Source of the DNA: Abyssibius sp040880065
GTDB lineage: Bacteria; Pseudomonadota; Alphaproteobacteria; Rhodobacterales; Rhodobacteraceae
Direction of reading: 5' to 3'
NCBI GenBank assembly: GCA_040880065.1
Contig: JBBDJE010000057.1
Span: forward strand, 1-64,000
Length of the DNA stretch: 64,000 bases
How positions within the stretch are numbered: the stretch's first letter is position 1; each line of letters opens with the position of its first letter. Below are positions 49,978-59,141 of the stretch, piece by piece. A program made the position numbers and the translations under genes. The notes under the pieces are model-generated. The model made no database searches. It saw only the letters and a list, made by a program, of their open reading frames with translations, and was not told the DNA's origin.

Positions 49978-50690
49978 GATTTGTCCAATTCGCCAAGAAG
50001 CTGTTGTGCCGCAAGGTGTTGTGCGGCGCGTTTTGAGGGGGCGGAAGCTTCGGAAAACAGATTGTTTTCCAATTCTACACGCACAGTAAACACTGGCGCG
50101 TGGTCGGGGCCCGTGCGCGACATGTCAACATAGCGCGGCAGCGCCATTCCGCGCCCCTGCGCCCATTCCTGAAGATCGGATTTGGCATCGGCGGCACGGG
50201 TATCAACCTCGGCGATAAGTCCGCCCCAATGGCGCAGAATCACACCGCGCGCCGCATCGAACCCGGAATCAAGGTAAACAGCAGCAAGCACGGCCTCCAT
50301 CGCGTCGCCCAATATCGCAATTTTACGGCGACCGCCAGAAAGCGCCTCCGACCGTCCCAGGCGCAGTGCCGCACCCAAATCGATACGTTCGGCAATTTCT
50401 GCACAGGTTTCTTTGCGCACCAATGCGTTCAGGCGGGGGGCAAGCTGGCCTTCGCGGGCACCACGATCATCTTCAAACAAGGCCTGGGCAATGACCAGTC
50501 CAAGCACCCGGTCGCCCAAAAACTCTAGCCGCTGATAGTCGGCCAAACCATTCGACGCGCGTGATCCGTGGGTAAGTGCGCGCACTAAAAGCTCCTTGCG
50601 CGCGAATTTATGGCCTAGACGTGCGGCAAATGCCGTTGTTTCAGCCGCCTCACTCAATTCACTGCCGTCAGGAAACGGTCTGAGCGCCAT
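49974..50690 (-). CDS. rnc: Ribonuclease III
   Basis: RNase III cuts double-stranded RNA, including rRNA precursors. The 238-residue protein has the signature YQRLEFLGDRVLGLVIAQAL, the second metal-site region GDAMEAVLAAVYLDSGFDAA, and a C-terminal dsRNA-binding domain (KSDLQEWAQGRGMALPRYVD to AAQHLAAQQLL). Its 5' end overlaps the lepB 3' end by 37 bases. Confidence 0.96.
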   Translation of the reverse strand: MALRPFPDGSELSEAAETTAFAARLGHKFARKELLVRALTHGSRASNGLADYQRLEFLGDRVLGLVIAQALFEDDRGAREGQLAPRLNALVRKETCAEIAERIDLGAALRLGRSEALSGGRRKIAILGDAMEAVLAAVYLDSGFDAARGVILRHWGGLIAEVDTRAADAKSDLQEWAQGRGMALPRYVDMSRTGPDHAPVFTVRVELENNLFSEASAPSKRAAQHLAAQQLLGELDKS

Positions 50691-51469
50691 GTCCAGAATG
50701 CGAGCAACGAGCGGCCCGACGAAGAAAAGATCACTCGATCGGCACGACCAACAATGTTTTCGTAAGGCACAAAACCAACCCCGCGCGCAGCGGCGGCAAC
50801 GCGGCTATCAGTTGAGTTATCGCGGTTATCACCCATGAAAAAGTAGTGGCCCTCGGGCACCAGAAACTCGGCCGTTGTATCCAGACTGCTGTTGTTTACA
50901 GCATTCAGAATGATATGCGAAACGCCGCCGGGCAGGGTTTCGATGAAGCGTTCTTTTTCGCAGATACCGCCTTCACCCTGCAACCCGTTGGCGCAGATCG
51001 GGCGGTTGCCTTCCGGCCCCTGCGGGCCGTATTCCTCAACAAATACGCCATCTGGCACCTGTTCGGCAGCGATATCATTAATGTAGAGCACACCACTATC
51101 CATGCGCACGCGATCACCCGGCATGCCAATAAGGCGTTTCACGAAATCGGCACCGTTTTGCGGATGGCGAAAGACCACAACATCGCCACGATCGGGCTCG
51201 TCGCCCCAAATGCGTGCGTTGCTGCCTTGGGCAAAGCCGCAAAACTCAACGCCAAACATGCGCGGGCACGACGCATAGGAATAGCCATAGGCAAATTTGT
51301 TCACGAACAGAAAATCACCGATAAGCAGCGTTTCCTTCATCGAACCCGAAGGGATATAGAAGGGCTGAAAGATCAGCGTACGGATCACCCCTGCCAGTGC
51401 CAGCGCATAAATGATGGTGCGGACCCATTCGCTGATGAACCCGCGTTTTTTACCCGTAATCGCTGCCAT
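50654..51469 (-). CDS. lepB: Signal peptidase I
   Basis: LepB removes signal peptides at the periplasmic face. The 271-residue protein has one N-terminal membrane helix (WVRTIIYALALAGVIRTLIF), the catalytic Ser in YIPSGSMKETLLIGD, Lys in ADFVKRLIGMPGDRV, and the C-terminal GHYFFMGDNRDNSTDSR box. I favour ATG 51469 (MAAITGKKRGFISEWVR) with GGGGAAG upstream; two earlier ATGs are in frame. It overlaps rnc and lies 49 bases after acpS if 51469 is used. Confidence 0.95.
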   Translation of the reverse strand: MAAITGKKRGFISEWVRTIIYALALAGVIRTLIFQPFYIPSGSMKETLLIGDFLFVNKFAYGYSYASCPRMFGVEFCGFAQGSNARIWGDEPDRGDVVVFRHPQNGADFVKRLIGMPGDRVRMDSGVLYINDIAAEQVPDGVFVEEYGPQGPEGNRPICANGLQGEGGICEKERFIETLPGGVSHIILNAVNNSSLDTTAEFLVPEGHYFFMGDNRDNSTDSRVAAAARGVGFVPYENIVGRADRVIFSSSGRSLLAFWTWRSDRFLTAVN

Positions 51470-51517
51470 ATTCTTCCCCAAATTCATGGCGCTGTGTCGC
51501 AACTGCGCGCCGACAAG

Positions 51518-51934
51518 TCAAGATGCGTGGATTTCGCCCTTGCGGCGCGCCTCAATAACCACAAAAGCCTGCGCCCAAGGGTGGTCATCTGTGAGGGTCA
51601 CATGGATATGCGCCTCGTGGCCTGCAGGTGTCATTCGTGCCAGCCGCTCTGCGGCACCACCAAAAACCTGCATCATCGGCTGGCCACTGCGCAGGTTGCG
51701 CACAACCATTTCATTCCAGGCAACCCCCATCCGCAACCCGGTGCCCAGCGCCTTGGCGCAAGCCTCTTTAGCAGCCCAGCGTTTTGCATAGGTCGCCACG
51801 CGTTCACGGCGGGATTCGGCTTTGTCGCGCTCGATCTCTGCGAACACTCTTTGCAGAAAACGATCACCAAACCGCGTAATTGTGGCTTCGATCCGCTCAA
51901 TATTTGCAAGATCCGAACCAATCCCCAAAATCAT
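51518..51934 (-). CDS. acpS: Holo-[acyl-carrier-protein] synthase
   Basis: AcpS attaches phosphopantetheine to acyl carrier protein. The 138-residue protein has the family motifs GIGSDLANIERIEATITRFG and KRWAAKEACAKALGTGLRMG, the latter with the metal-binding Glu and catalytic Lys region. It overlaps pdxJ as ATGA and precedes lepB. Confidence 0.95.
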   Translation of the reverse strand: MILGIGSDLANIERIEATITRFGDRFLQRVFAEIERDKAESRRERVATYAKRWAAKEACAKALGTGLRMGVAWNEMVVRNLRSGQPMMQVFGGAAERLARMTPAGHEAHIHVTLTDDHPWAQAFVVIEARRKGEIHAS

Positions 51935-52698
51935 TGCGCGAGCGCTCGTGCGGCATCCATGCGCTGGCGCATCTCGGATATGGCTTGCGTCAGCCCCACA
52001 AATATTGCCTCGCCCATCAGAAAATGGCCGATATTCAGCTCGATCACCTGCAAAATGCGGGCAATGGGGGCAACGGTTTCATAGGTCAGCCCATGGCCTG
52101 CATGCACTTCCAGCCCAAGGCTTTGCGCAAGGGCGGCCATGTCAACAAGTTTGGCGAGTTCTCTATCGCGAGCGGCAAAATCGCCGTCGGCATGATGGTC
52201 GCAATATGCGCCTGTATGAAGTTCGACCACGGGCGCTCCAATCCGCGCTGCCGCCTCTATTTGCCGCGCATCGGCGGCAATAAAGATCGACACGCGGCAC
52301 CCGGCGTCGCGCAAGGGCGCAATGAAATGAGCGAGGCGATTCTCTTCACGCGCCACCTCCAGCCCGCCTTCGGTCGTGCGTTCTTGTCGGCGTTCTGGCA
52401 CAAGACAAACGGCATGGGGCTTGTGGCGCAAGGCGATGGCCTGCATTTCTGCCGTGGCTGCCATTTCAAAGTTCAGCGGCACGTCCAGCCCAGCTATGAG
52501 CGCGTCTATATCGCTATCGGTGATGTGACGGCGGTCTTCACGCAGATGAGCGGTAATGCCATCAGCGCCAGCGGCTTGCGCCAGCAGGGCAGCGCGCAGC
52601 GGGTCAGGATAAGCGCCGCCGCGCGCGTTGCGCACGGTGGCAACATGGTCGATATTCACGCCAAGGCGCAACTTGCGGTCTGTCTTTTGTGAAATCAC
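51931..52698 (-). CDS. pdxJ: Pyridoxine 5'-phosphate synthase
   Basis: PdxJ joins 1-deoxyxylulose 5-phosphate and 3-amino-1-hydroxyacetone phosphate to pyridoxine 5'-phosphate. The 255-residue TIM barrel has LGVNIDHVATVRNARGGAYP, ITAHLREDRRHITDSDIDAL, ELHTGAYCDHH and EVHAGHGLTYETV. It lies between DUF2062 and acpS. Confidence 0.96.
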   Translation of the reverse strand: MISQKTDRKLRLGVNIDHVATVRNARGGAYPDPLRAALLAQAAGADGITAHLREDRRHITDSDIDALIAGLDVPLNFEMAATAEMQAIALRHKPHAVCLVPERRQERTTEGGLEVAREENRLAHFIAPLRDAGCRVSIFIAADARQIEAAARIGAPVVELHTGAYCDHHADGDFAARDRELAKLVDMAALAQSLGLEVHAGHGLTYETVAPIARILQVIELNIGHFLMGEAIFVGLTQAISEMRQRMDAARALAQ

Positions 52699-52713
52699 CT
52701 TTGGCCTCCGGGC

Positions 52714-53370
52714 TTATGGTTCGTCTTTTGCTGACGTGCTGTCTTCTTTGCGGGCAGCACGACGCGCGCGCGCGCGCTCCATCAACCGCTCACGACGGCG
52801 TAACTGGTATTTGCGAATGATCGGCAGCGAAATAAAATAGGTGAGTGTGGCAACTAGAAGGCCAACAATCGCCCCGCCAACGATATAGGGCAAGAACACA
52901 TCGTGAAGGAAGCCGCCCATGCGGTAAAGCTCGTTATGGCCATAGCCGAATATGCTTTTGAACGAATTCCACGTCCCGGCAAACGCATCAACAAACGCAT
53001 GCTGGATGCGCACAAACCCCAAATGCTCGCCGCGCCCGCCAACAATACGGCCGCCAACCCATAGCGAAGACCCTGCAATGGCCGGAAAAGTAAACGGGTT
53101 GCCCATGGCGGTACCGATAAGCCCGGCAATGACGTTGGCACGGAAAATATAGGCCAGAAAAGCGGCAACAAAGAAGTGCAGGCCGAAAAGCGGGCTGAAC
53201 GACACGAACACCCCGCAGGAAATGCCCAGTGCAATGCGGTGCGGCGAGTCCGGCAAGCGGCGCACGCGGTGCCCCAAATAGTTGGCCGCCCGCCGCCAGC
53301 CGGTTTGCGGCAAGATCATGTTCTTCATTTTGCGAAGAAAAGACAGCGGGTTACGGCGCTTGAAAACCAT
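52714..53370 (-). CDS. DUF2062-domain membrane protein
   Basis: The 218-residue protein has the DUF2062 region (SPHRIALGISCGVFVSFSPL, then FRANVIAGLIGTAMGNPFTF) with several membrane helices, and ends in a basic Arg-rich tail (RRRERLMERARARRAARKED). Function is unknown. Its ATG overlaps the rsh stop (TGATG). Confidence 0.87.
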   Translation of the reverse strand: MVFKRRNPLSFLRKMKNMILPQTGWRRAANYLGHRVRRLPDSPHRIALGISCGVFVSFSPLFGLHFFVAAFLAYIFRANVIAGLIGTAMGNPFTFPAIAGSSLWVGGRIVGGRGEHLGFVRIQHAFVDAFAGTWNSFKSIFGYGHNELYRMGGFLHDVFLPYIVGGAIVGLLVATLTYFISLPIIRKYQLRRRERLMERARARRAARKEDSTSAKDEP

Positions 53371-55538
53371 CAGGGCCTCGGTGCGCCATTGGCATGCTTA
53401 CTGTGGCCAGTGCTGCGCCAACTGGTTGCATCACGATAGCGGACCACCTCAGCGATATCGCTATCGGCTTCAATCGCCGTTTGGATATTGAGCAGATGTT
53501 CGATGTCACGCACCATAATTTCGATCATGATACGATAGAAATCAGCCTTGCGGTCCGAGAAATCAAGGTCAACGATGTTTGCATGATGTTCACCAATCAG
53601 TGTGCAGATGCGCCCCAGCACACCGGCATCATTCGCCATGGTCAGCACAAGGCGGGTCGGGTAGATCGGCTTGGTGGTCTCACTTGGCCAGCGCAGGTCA
53701 AGCCATTCTTCTGTAAGGTCGTCAAACTCGGCCAGTTTGGCGCAGTCGATCGTATGGATAACTACGCTTTTGCCCGGCACCATAATGCCGACGATACGCT
53801 CGCCTGGCACGGGGCCGCAGCATGGCGCATTATGGGCCGATTGCCCGGGCTGCAGGCCGATCAGGCGGCTCGTGGCATCACTGCCATCGGATTTTGGCGC
53901 ATCTTTCAGCAATTCGGGGTAGAGCACGCCAACAAGGTCGCTTGAACTGGTCTCGCCATTGCCAAGCCGCACCAGCAATTCATCGGCCGATGACAGCAAA
54001 AGCTGGCGCGCCGCAGTATCCAGCGCCTTTTCTGTGGCTTTCTTGCCAATCCGTTCCAGCGCAACGCGGGCAATTTCGCGCCCGAGTTTGATATGAGAGC
54101 CGCGATGCTCGTCACGCAGCGCACGGCGGATGGCCGATTTGGCGCGCCCGGTCACGACCATGTCTTCCCAACTGGCCTGCGGGCTTTGCCCTTCGCTACG
54201 CAAAATTTCTACCTGCTGGCCGTTGCGCAGCCGCGTCCAGAGCGGCATGCGCCGCCCGTCGATCCGCGCACCAACACAGGAATTGCCCAGCCGCGTATGA
54301 ATGGCATAGGCAAAGTCAATGGGCGTAGCCCCTTTGGGCAGTTTGATGACCTCACCCTTGGGCGAAAAGCAAAACACCTTGTCCTGAAACATCTCGAGCT
54401 TGAAATTTTCCAGAAATTCGTCGGGATTTTCAGGGCCCTCAAGCCGTTCGGTAATGCCGCGCAGCCAGTGGAAAGGGTCAACCGCAAACCGGTTGGTGAC
54501 CTTTTCGCCATCCTTATACGACCAATGCGCCGCCACCCCGGTTTCGGCCACAACATGCATTTCACGGGTGCGGATCTGCACCTCGACCCGCTTGCCATCA
54601 CGCCCCGAAACCGTGGTGTGAATAGAGCGGTAGCCGTTGGACTTTGGCTGGCTGATATAATCTTTGAACCGCCCCGGCACCGCCTGCCAGCGCTGATGCA
54701 CCGCGCCCAGCGCGATATAGGCATCGCGCTCGTTGCGGCAGATGATGCGAAAACCGTAAACATCGGAGAGTTGATTGAAGCCTTGCTTCTTTTCTTCCAT
54801 CTTGCGCCAAACGGAATAGGGGCGTTTTTCGCGGCCCGCCACCGAGGCATCGACCCCGGCCGCATCAAGCGCAATGCCGATATCATCGGTAATGCGCGGG
54901 ATCAGGTCACCGTTTTCGCTGCGCAACCGCGCAAAGCGCCGCAAGATCGAAAGACGCGCTTCGGGGTTCAGCACCTGAAAGCTCAGATCCTCCAGCTCGT
55001 CGCGGATATATTGCATACCCATGCGGCCCGCCAAGGGCGCATAAATATCCATCGTCTCGCGGGATTTTTTCTGCTGCTTGGCTGGGTCGAGCGCCTTGAT
55101 CGTGCGCATGTTGTGCAGCCTGTCGGCCAGTTTGACCAACAGCACCCGCAGGTCTTTGGACATGGCCATCAGCAGCTTGCGAAAATTCTCGGCCTGCTCG
55201 GTTTCAACCGAAGAAAGCTCCAAATTGGTGAGTTTGGTCACACCGTCCACAAGCTGCGCCACCTCGTCACCAAAGCGCGAGGCGATATCGTCATAGGTGG
55301 CGCGCGTGTCTTCAATCGTGTCATGCAGCAGCGCGGTGATAATGGTGGCATCATCCAGCCGCACTTCGGTTAACAGCGCCGCAACCTCTACCGGATGCAC
55401 GAAATATGCCTCGCCCGAACGGCGGAACTGCCCGTCATGGCAGGCCGCGCCATAGGCATAGGCGTCACGAATCAGATCAGCATTTGATTGCGGATTATAG
55501 CGGCGAACCAGTTCGACAAGCGATTCAACGTCAATCAT
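53370..55538 (-). CDS. rsh: Bifunctional (p)ppGpp synthetase/hydrolase (RelA/SpoT, Rsh)
   Basis: Rsh makes and degrades the stringent alarmone (p)ppGpp. The 722-residue protein has an intact HD hydrolase domain (ALLHDTIEDTRATYDDIASR), a synthetase domain (YGFRIICRNERDAYIALGAV, SQPKSNGYRSIHTTV), a TGS domain (VFCFSPKGEVIKLPKGATPI) and a C-terminal ACT domain. Intact HD motifs argue for both activities, as is normal where one Rsh serves alone. The ATG at 55538 is preferred over an adjacent ATG at 55541. It follows rpoZ. Confidence 0.95.
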   Translation of the reverse strand: MIDVESLVELVRRYNPQSNADLIRDAYAYGAACHDGQFRRSGEAYFVHPVEVAALLTEVRLDDATIITALLHDTIEDTRATYDDIASRFGDEVAQLVDGVTKLTNLELSSVETEQAENFRKLLMAMSKDLRVLLVKLADRLHNMRTIKALDPAKQQKKSRETMDIYAPLAGRMGMQYIRDELEDLSFQVLNPEARLSILRRFARLRSENGDLIPRITDDIGIALDAAGVDASVAGREKRPYSVWRKMEEKKQGFNQLSDVYGFRIICRNERDAYIALGAVHQRWQAVPGRFKDYISQPKSNGYRSIHTTVSGRDGKRVEVQIRTREMHVVAETGVAAHWSYKDGEKVTNRFAVDPFHWLRGITERLEGPENPDEFLENFKLEMFQDKVFCFSPKGEVIKLPKGATPIDFAYAIHTRLGNSCVGARIDGRRMPLWTRLRNGQQVEILRSEGQSPQASWEDMVVTGRAKSAIRRALRDEHRGSHIKLGREIARVALERIGKKATEKALDTAARQLLLSSADELLVRLGNGETSSSDLVGVLYPELLKDAPKSDGSDATSRLIGLQPGQSAHNAPCCGPVPGERIVGIMVPGKSVVIHTIDCAKLAEFDDLTEEWLDLRWPSETTKPIYPTRLVLTMANDAGVLGRICTLIGEHHANIVDLDFSDRKADFYRIMIEIMVRDIEHLLNIQTAIEADSDIAEVVRYRDATSWRSTGHSKHANGAPRP

Positions 55539-55561
55539 CACGCGCCCCCGCCCCCTGGCGC

Positions 55562-55918
55562 TTAGCTCCGGGGTTGCGCTTCCATAAGGGCACGCAGCAG
55601 GTTTTCCTCGGTCATGTCGTCGCTTTGCGGCGCGTCCGGGGTTTCAGCGCCCATCCGCTGCGCCATCTGGTCTTCTTCAGGCTCGTCTACTTCGATCTGG
55701 TGTTGCAGCGCCTGAATGGCAGATTCGCGCAATTCGCTGGCGCCAAGCGCTTCTTCGGCAATTTCGCGCAGGGCAACAACGGGGTTTTTGTCGTGGTCAC
55801 GGTCAACCGCGGGTGCGGAGCCCGATGACAGTTTGCGTGCACGATGGGCGGCAAGCATCACAAGCTCGAACCGGTTGGGAACTTTGTCGATGCAGTCTTC
55901 TACGGTAACGCGGGCCAT
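55562..55918 (-). CDS. rpoZ: RNA polymerase omega subunit
   Basis: Omega assists RNA polymerase assembly and, in proteobacteria, is part of a ppGpp site, which suits its position before rsh. The 118-residue protein has MARVTVEDCIDKVPNRFELV and MLAAHRARKLSSG, then a REIAEEALGASELRESAI segment and an acidic tail. The GAGCCC upstream is weak as a ribosome site. It heads the ten-gene minus-strand cluster. Confidence 0.95.
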   Translation of the reverse strand: MARVTVEDCIDKVPNRFELVMLAAHRARKLSSGSAPAVDRDHDKNPVVALREIAEEALGASELRESAIQALQHQIEVDEPEEDQMAQRMGAETPDAPQSDDMTEENLLRALMEAQPRS

Positions 55919-56005
55919 GCGCGGGCTCCTGTGCAGTCTTGAATGAAAGAAAAGGCGTGTTAGCCCGTATTTGCCAGATTGGCAAGGCCTGCGACCGGCT
56001 CTGGC

Positions 56006-56572
56006 CTATGAAATGGCGCGAATTTCTGCAATCTCGGCCAAAGGTAGCGCATCGCGCAGCTCCAACACGCTTTTGTGCAGTGTCGGGTGCTGCCAGTCGG
56101 GCGCAATTTCAGCCCAAGGCACAAGAACAAAACTGCGGTCTTGCAGGCGCGGATGCGGCAGAATCAGCTCGGTGGGTGCGTCACGCATCTGGCCTGCCAG
56201 CGGCAGGGCGAACCAGCTGCGCCATGTGGCAATATCGGGCAAAATCGCATCATCGACTGCCAGCAAATCAAGGTCGCAAACCCGCGCGCCCCAACGTTGC
56301 AATCGCGCGCGGCCCATTTCAGCTTCGATCCGGTGCAATGCTGCAAGCTGCGCAGCGGGTGCAAGCGTGCTTTTGACAGCCACCACCGCATTCACATAAT
56401 CCGGCCCGTTGCCTGCCGGAAAGGCCGGCGTTTCATACCATGAAGATTGCGCCGAAATACGCAGCTTTTCACTTGCAAACAGCGCTAAAGCCGCCGCAAG
56501 CGTCGCGCGCGGGTTTCCATGCCGCGATTTCATGTTTGCACCAATTGCAATATAAGAATAACGTGGGGTCAC
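56006..56572 (-). CDS. folK: 2-amino-4-hydroxy-6-hydroxymethyldihydropteridine pyrophosphokinase
   Basis: FolK adds pyrophosphate to the pterin in folate synthesis. The 188-residue protein has YSYIAIGANMKSRHGNPRAT, SSWYETPAFPAGNGPDYVNA, and the HPPK signature RWGARVCDLDLLAVDD. The start is a GTG at 56572. It lies 87 bases after rpoZ on the same strand and is divergent from the NYN gene. Confidence 0.9.
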   Translation of the reverse strand: MTPRYSYIAIGANMKSRHGNPRATLAAALALFASEKLRISAQSSWYETPAFPAGNGPDYVNAVVAVKSTLAPAAQLAALHRIEAEMGRARLQRWGARVCDLDLLAVDDAILPDIATWRSWFALPLAGQMRDAPTELILPHPRLQDRSFVLVPWAEIAPDWQHPTLHKSVLELRDALPLAEIAEIRAIS

Positions 56573-56685
56573 GAGGGGTTTGTGCCCTTGTTGCTGCGAT
56601 TGAAGGCTTTATGTATGCGGCGAACGCCGTAAGCTAACATTTATATTATTAGCCGCCATACGGCACTAGAAATTTTGGAGATCGC

Positions 56686-57255
56686 ATGTTTTATCGTGAT
56701 GAACGTCTTGCCCTTTTTATCGACGGCTCGAACCTTTATGCTGCCGGAAGGGCCCTTGGCTTTGACATTGACTACAAGCTTCTGCGCAGCGAATTCATGC
56801 GCCGTGGCAAGCTTTTGCGCGCCTTTTATTACACAGCGCTGCTTGAAAACGAAGAATATTCGCCCATCCGCCCGCTGGTCGACTGGCTGAACTACAACGG
56901 CTATAACATGGTCACCAAGCCCGCCAAGGAATTTACCGATTCCATGGGCCGGCGCAAGGTAAAGGGCAATATGGATATCGAGCTTGCTGTCGATGCCATG
57001 GAGCTTGCCCCGCATGTTGACCATATCGTGATCTTCTCGGGCGATGGCGATTTTCGCCCGCTGGTTGAAAGCCTTCAGCGTCAGGGCGTGCGGGTTTCGG
57101 TGGTTTCGACCATCCGCTCCAACCCGCCGATGATCGCCGATGAGCTGCGCCGCCAATGCGACAACTTCATCGAGCTTGACGAGTTGCGCGATGTTATCGG
57201 CCGCCCACCCCGCCCGGTTCCGGCGCGCATGGATACGATGGTCGAAGAAGAGTGA
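56686..57255 (+). CDS. NYN-domain protein (LabA/DUF88, predicted nuclease)
   Basis: The 189-residue protein has the PIN-like NYN fold: ALFIDGSNLYAAGRALGFDI at the N-terminus with the first metal-binding Asp, the middle KGNMDIELAVDAMELAPHVD, and IVIFSGDGDFRPLVESLQRQ, which supplies the further acidic residues. LabA-type proteins are predicted RNases. GGAG lies 6 bases before the ATG. It is close to ispH, separated by a structured leader. Confidence 0.9.
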   Translation: MFYRDERLALFIDGSNLYAAGRALGFDIDYKLLRSEFMRRGKLLRAFYYTALLENEEYSPIRPLVDWLNYNGYNMVTKPAKEFTDSMGRRKVKGNMDIELAVDAMELAPHVDHIVIFSGDGDFRPLVESLQRQGVRVSVVSTIRSNPPMIADELRRQCDNFIELDELRDVIGRPPRPVPARMDTMVEEE

Positions 57256-57276
57256 CCGCCAACGCGGCTTACAAGC

Positions 57277-57315
57277 GTTGACCCCGGCGCGGTTTCGCGC
57301 TTTTAAGGGGTCAAC
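57277..57315 (+). promoter_or_regulatory. Nested hairpin in the ispH leader
   Basis: GTTGACCCC (57277-57285) and GGGGTCAAC (57307-57315) are a perfect 9-base inverted repeat. Inside it GCGCG (57287-57291) pairs with CGCGC (57296-57300) and is followed by TTTT. The inner hairpin with T-run looks like a terminator for the NYN gene; the outer arms could form an alternative fold ending 14 bases before the ispH start. An attenuator is possible. Confidence 0.6.
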
Positions 57316-57329
57316 ATTTGGAGCCGTCC

Positions 57330-58286
57330 ATGCCTGATACACCCGACCTGACCCTTTATCTGGCAGCACCGCGCGGTTTTTGCGCGGGCGTTGACCGGGC
57401 CATAAAAATCGTTGAAATGGCCATTGAAAAATGGGGTGCGCCGGTCTTTGTGCGCCACGAAATCGTGCATAACAAATTTGTGGTCGATGCGCTGCGCGAC
57501 AAGGGCGCCGTGTTTGTCGAGGAACTCGACGAATGCCCGCCCGACCGGCCGGTTATCTTTTCAGCCCATGGCGTGCCCAAATCGGTGCCCGCTGCCGCAC
57601 AAGCACGCGAGATGATCTTTGTCGATGCCACCTGCCCGCTTGTGTCCAAGGTGCATATCGAGGCAGAGCGCCACCATGAAGCCGGCTTGCAGCTTGTTAT
57701 GATCGGCCATGCAGGCCACCCCGAAACGATTGGAACAATGGGCCAACTGCCTGTGGGCGAGGTACTTTTGGTTGAAACCGAAGCCGATGTCGCCACGCTT
57801 GCACCGCGCGATGAAAGCCGCCTTGCCTTCATCACCCAAACCACGCTTTCGGTTGATGATACCGCCGGGATTGTGGCTGCGCTACAGGCGCGCTTCCCGG
57901 CAATTATCGGCCCGCATAAGGAAGATATTTGCTATGCAACCACCAACCGCCAGGCTGCGGTCAAGGCGATGGCACCGAAGATTGACGCACTTTTGGTGAT
58001 TGGCGCGCCCAACTCAAGCAACTCGCGCCGCTTGGTCGAGGTTGGCCAGAAGGCTGGCTGCGCCTATGCCCAGCTTGTGCAACGGGCAACCGATATTGAC
58101 TGGCGCGCGCTGCATGGTGCGGGTGCAATCGGCATTACGGCGGGGGCATCCGCACCGGAAGTTCTGGTTAACGAAGTGCTCGACGCCTTTCGTTCGCGTT
58201 ACAATGTAACCGTAAAACAGGTGCAAACAGCGACAGAAAACGTCGAATTCAAGGTTCCCCGCGTGCTTAGAGAGGTCAGCGCATGA
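57330..58286 (+). CDS. ispH: 4-hydroxy-3-methylbut-2-enyl diphosphate reductase
   Basis: IspH makes IPP and DMAPP from HMBPP in the last step of the MEP isoprenoid pathway. The 318-residue protein has the three [4Fe-4S] Cys regions: LAAPRGFCAGVDRAIKIVEM (C18), FVDATCPLVSKVHIE and EDICYATTNRQAA, and the catalytic Glu region LAFITQTTLSVDDTAG. I chose ATG 57330 because GGAG is 6-9 bases upstream. The stop overlaps the next ATG as ATGA. Confidence 0.95.
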   Translation: MPDTPDLTLYLAAPRGFCAGVDRAIKIVEMAIEKWGAPVFVRHEIVHNKFVVDALRDKGAVFVEELDECPPDRPVIFSAHGVPKSVPAAAQAREMIFVDATCPLVSKVHIEAERHHEAGLQLVMIGHAGHPETIGTMGQLPVGEVLLVETEADVATLAPRDESRLAFITQTTLSVDDTAGIVAALQARFPAIIGPHKEDICYATTNRQAAVKAMAPKIDALLVIGAPNSSNSRRLVEVGQKAGCAYAQLVQRATDIDWRALHGAGAIGITAGASAPEVLVNEVLDAFRSRYNVTVKQVQTATENVEFKVPRVLREVSA

Positions 58287-58672
58287 ATACGTTCAGCCGT
58301 CTGTTAACGATTTTTCTGCTTGTCCCGCTGCTTTATGGCGCGGCGGGCAAGCTTGGTTTGGTGTCAGGTGCAAAATTCTGGTCCGACCCGGCTGTCATTC
58401 TGCCGCTCGCAGGTGCGGCTTGGTTGGCGGCAATGGGCGGCATTATGCTTGCGGGCAGCGGCAATGCACTGGCCAATCTGGCCGGAATGGTGCTGGTGTT
58501 CTGGGCTATTGGCGCACAGGTTTCGCCCGATGTTTTGCCGATGCTCGCGCTTGGCACCGCCATTGGCGCGATAACCATGCTGGTGCTGAATGCCCCTAAC
58601 AGCTGGGCACGCACGAACCTTGTCCTGTCGCTCATCGCTATTGGCTGTTTGCTGATCGGCCGCTATGTCTGA
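58283..58672 (+). CDS. Hypothetical membrane protein
   Basis: The 129-residue protein has four predicted membrane helices, first in RLLTIFLLVPLLYGAAGKLG and last in TNLVLSLIAIGCLLIGRYV. I do not recognise the family. It overlaps ispH by 4 bases and rnhA by 8 bases, so it is co-translated in an ispH-orf-rnhA unit. Confidence 0.75.
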   Translation: MNTFSRLLTIFLLVPLLYGAAGKLGLVSGAKFWSDPAVILPLAGAAWLAAMGGIMLAGSGNALANLAGMVLVFWAIGAQVSPDVLPMLALGTAIGAITMLVLNAPNSWARTNLVLSLIAIGCLLIGRYV

Positions 58673-59141
58673 GCTTGTGGCCTATACCGATGGCGCCTGT
58701 TCGGGCAACCCCGGCCCAGGTGGCTGGGGTGTTGTTTTGCAGGCCAGAAATGGCACCAAACTGCTGAAAGAGCGCGTGTTTTCAGGCGGCGAAGCGCAAA
58801 CGACCAATAACCGTATGGAGCTTCAGGCCGCGATTGCCGCGCTTGAAGCGCTGGCGCGGCCCAGCAAAATTACCATCATCACCGACAGCGTTTACGTCAA
58901 GGACGGGGTCAGCAAGTGGATTTTCGGCTGGAAGACGAACGGCTGGAAAACGGCGGCGAAAAAGCCTGTCAAGAATGTTGACTTATGGCAGGCGCTGGAT
59001 GCGGCTCAGGCCCGCCACAACGTTGTTTGGGAATGGGTGAAGGGCCATGCGGGCCACCTCGAAAACGAACGTGCCGATGCCTTGGCGCGCGCGGGTATGG
59101 CACCGTTCAAACCGGTTTCAGCTAACGCATCAGCGTCTTGA
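58665..59141 (+). CDS. rnhA: Ribonuclease HI
   Basis: RNase HI cuts RNA in RNA-DNA hybrids. The 158-residue protein has the catalytic acidic set in AYTDGACSGNPGPGGWGVVL, TNNRMELQAAIAALEAL, ITDSVYVKDGVSKWIFGWKT and ENERADALARAGM, and a basic handle region. Its 3' end overlaps the convergent GlsB-like gene by 20 bases. Confidence 0.96.
   Translation: MSELVAYTDGACSGNPGPGGWGVVLQARNGTKLLKERVFSGGEAQTTNNRMELQAAIAALEALARPSKITIITDSVYVKDGVSKWIFGWKTNGWKTAAKKPVKNVDLWQALDAAQARHNVVWEWVKGHAGHLENERADALARAGMAPFKPVSANASAS

Noticed and set aside
54093..55373. 426-codon plus-strand open frame antisense to rsh
   Set aside because: It is the mirror of a well-supported Rsh coding frame and shows no recognisable fold.
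57256..57276. Possible small gene between the NYN gene and ispH
   Set aside because: The gap is too short, and the nested hairpin accounts for most of it.
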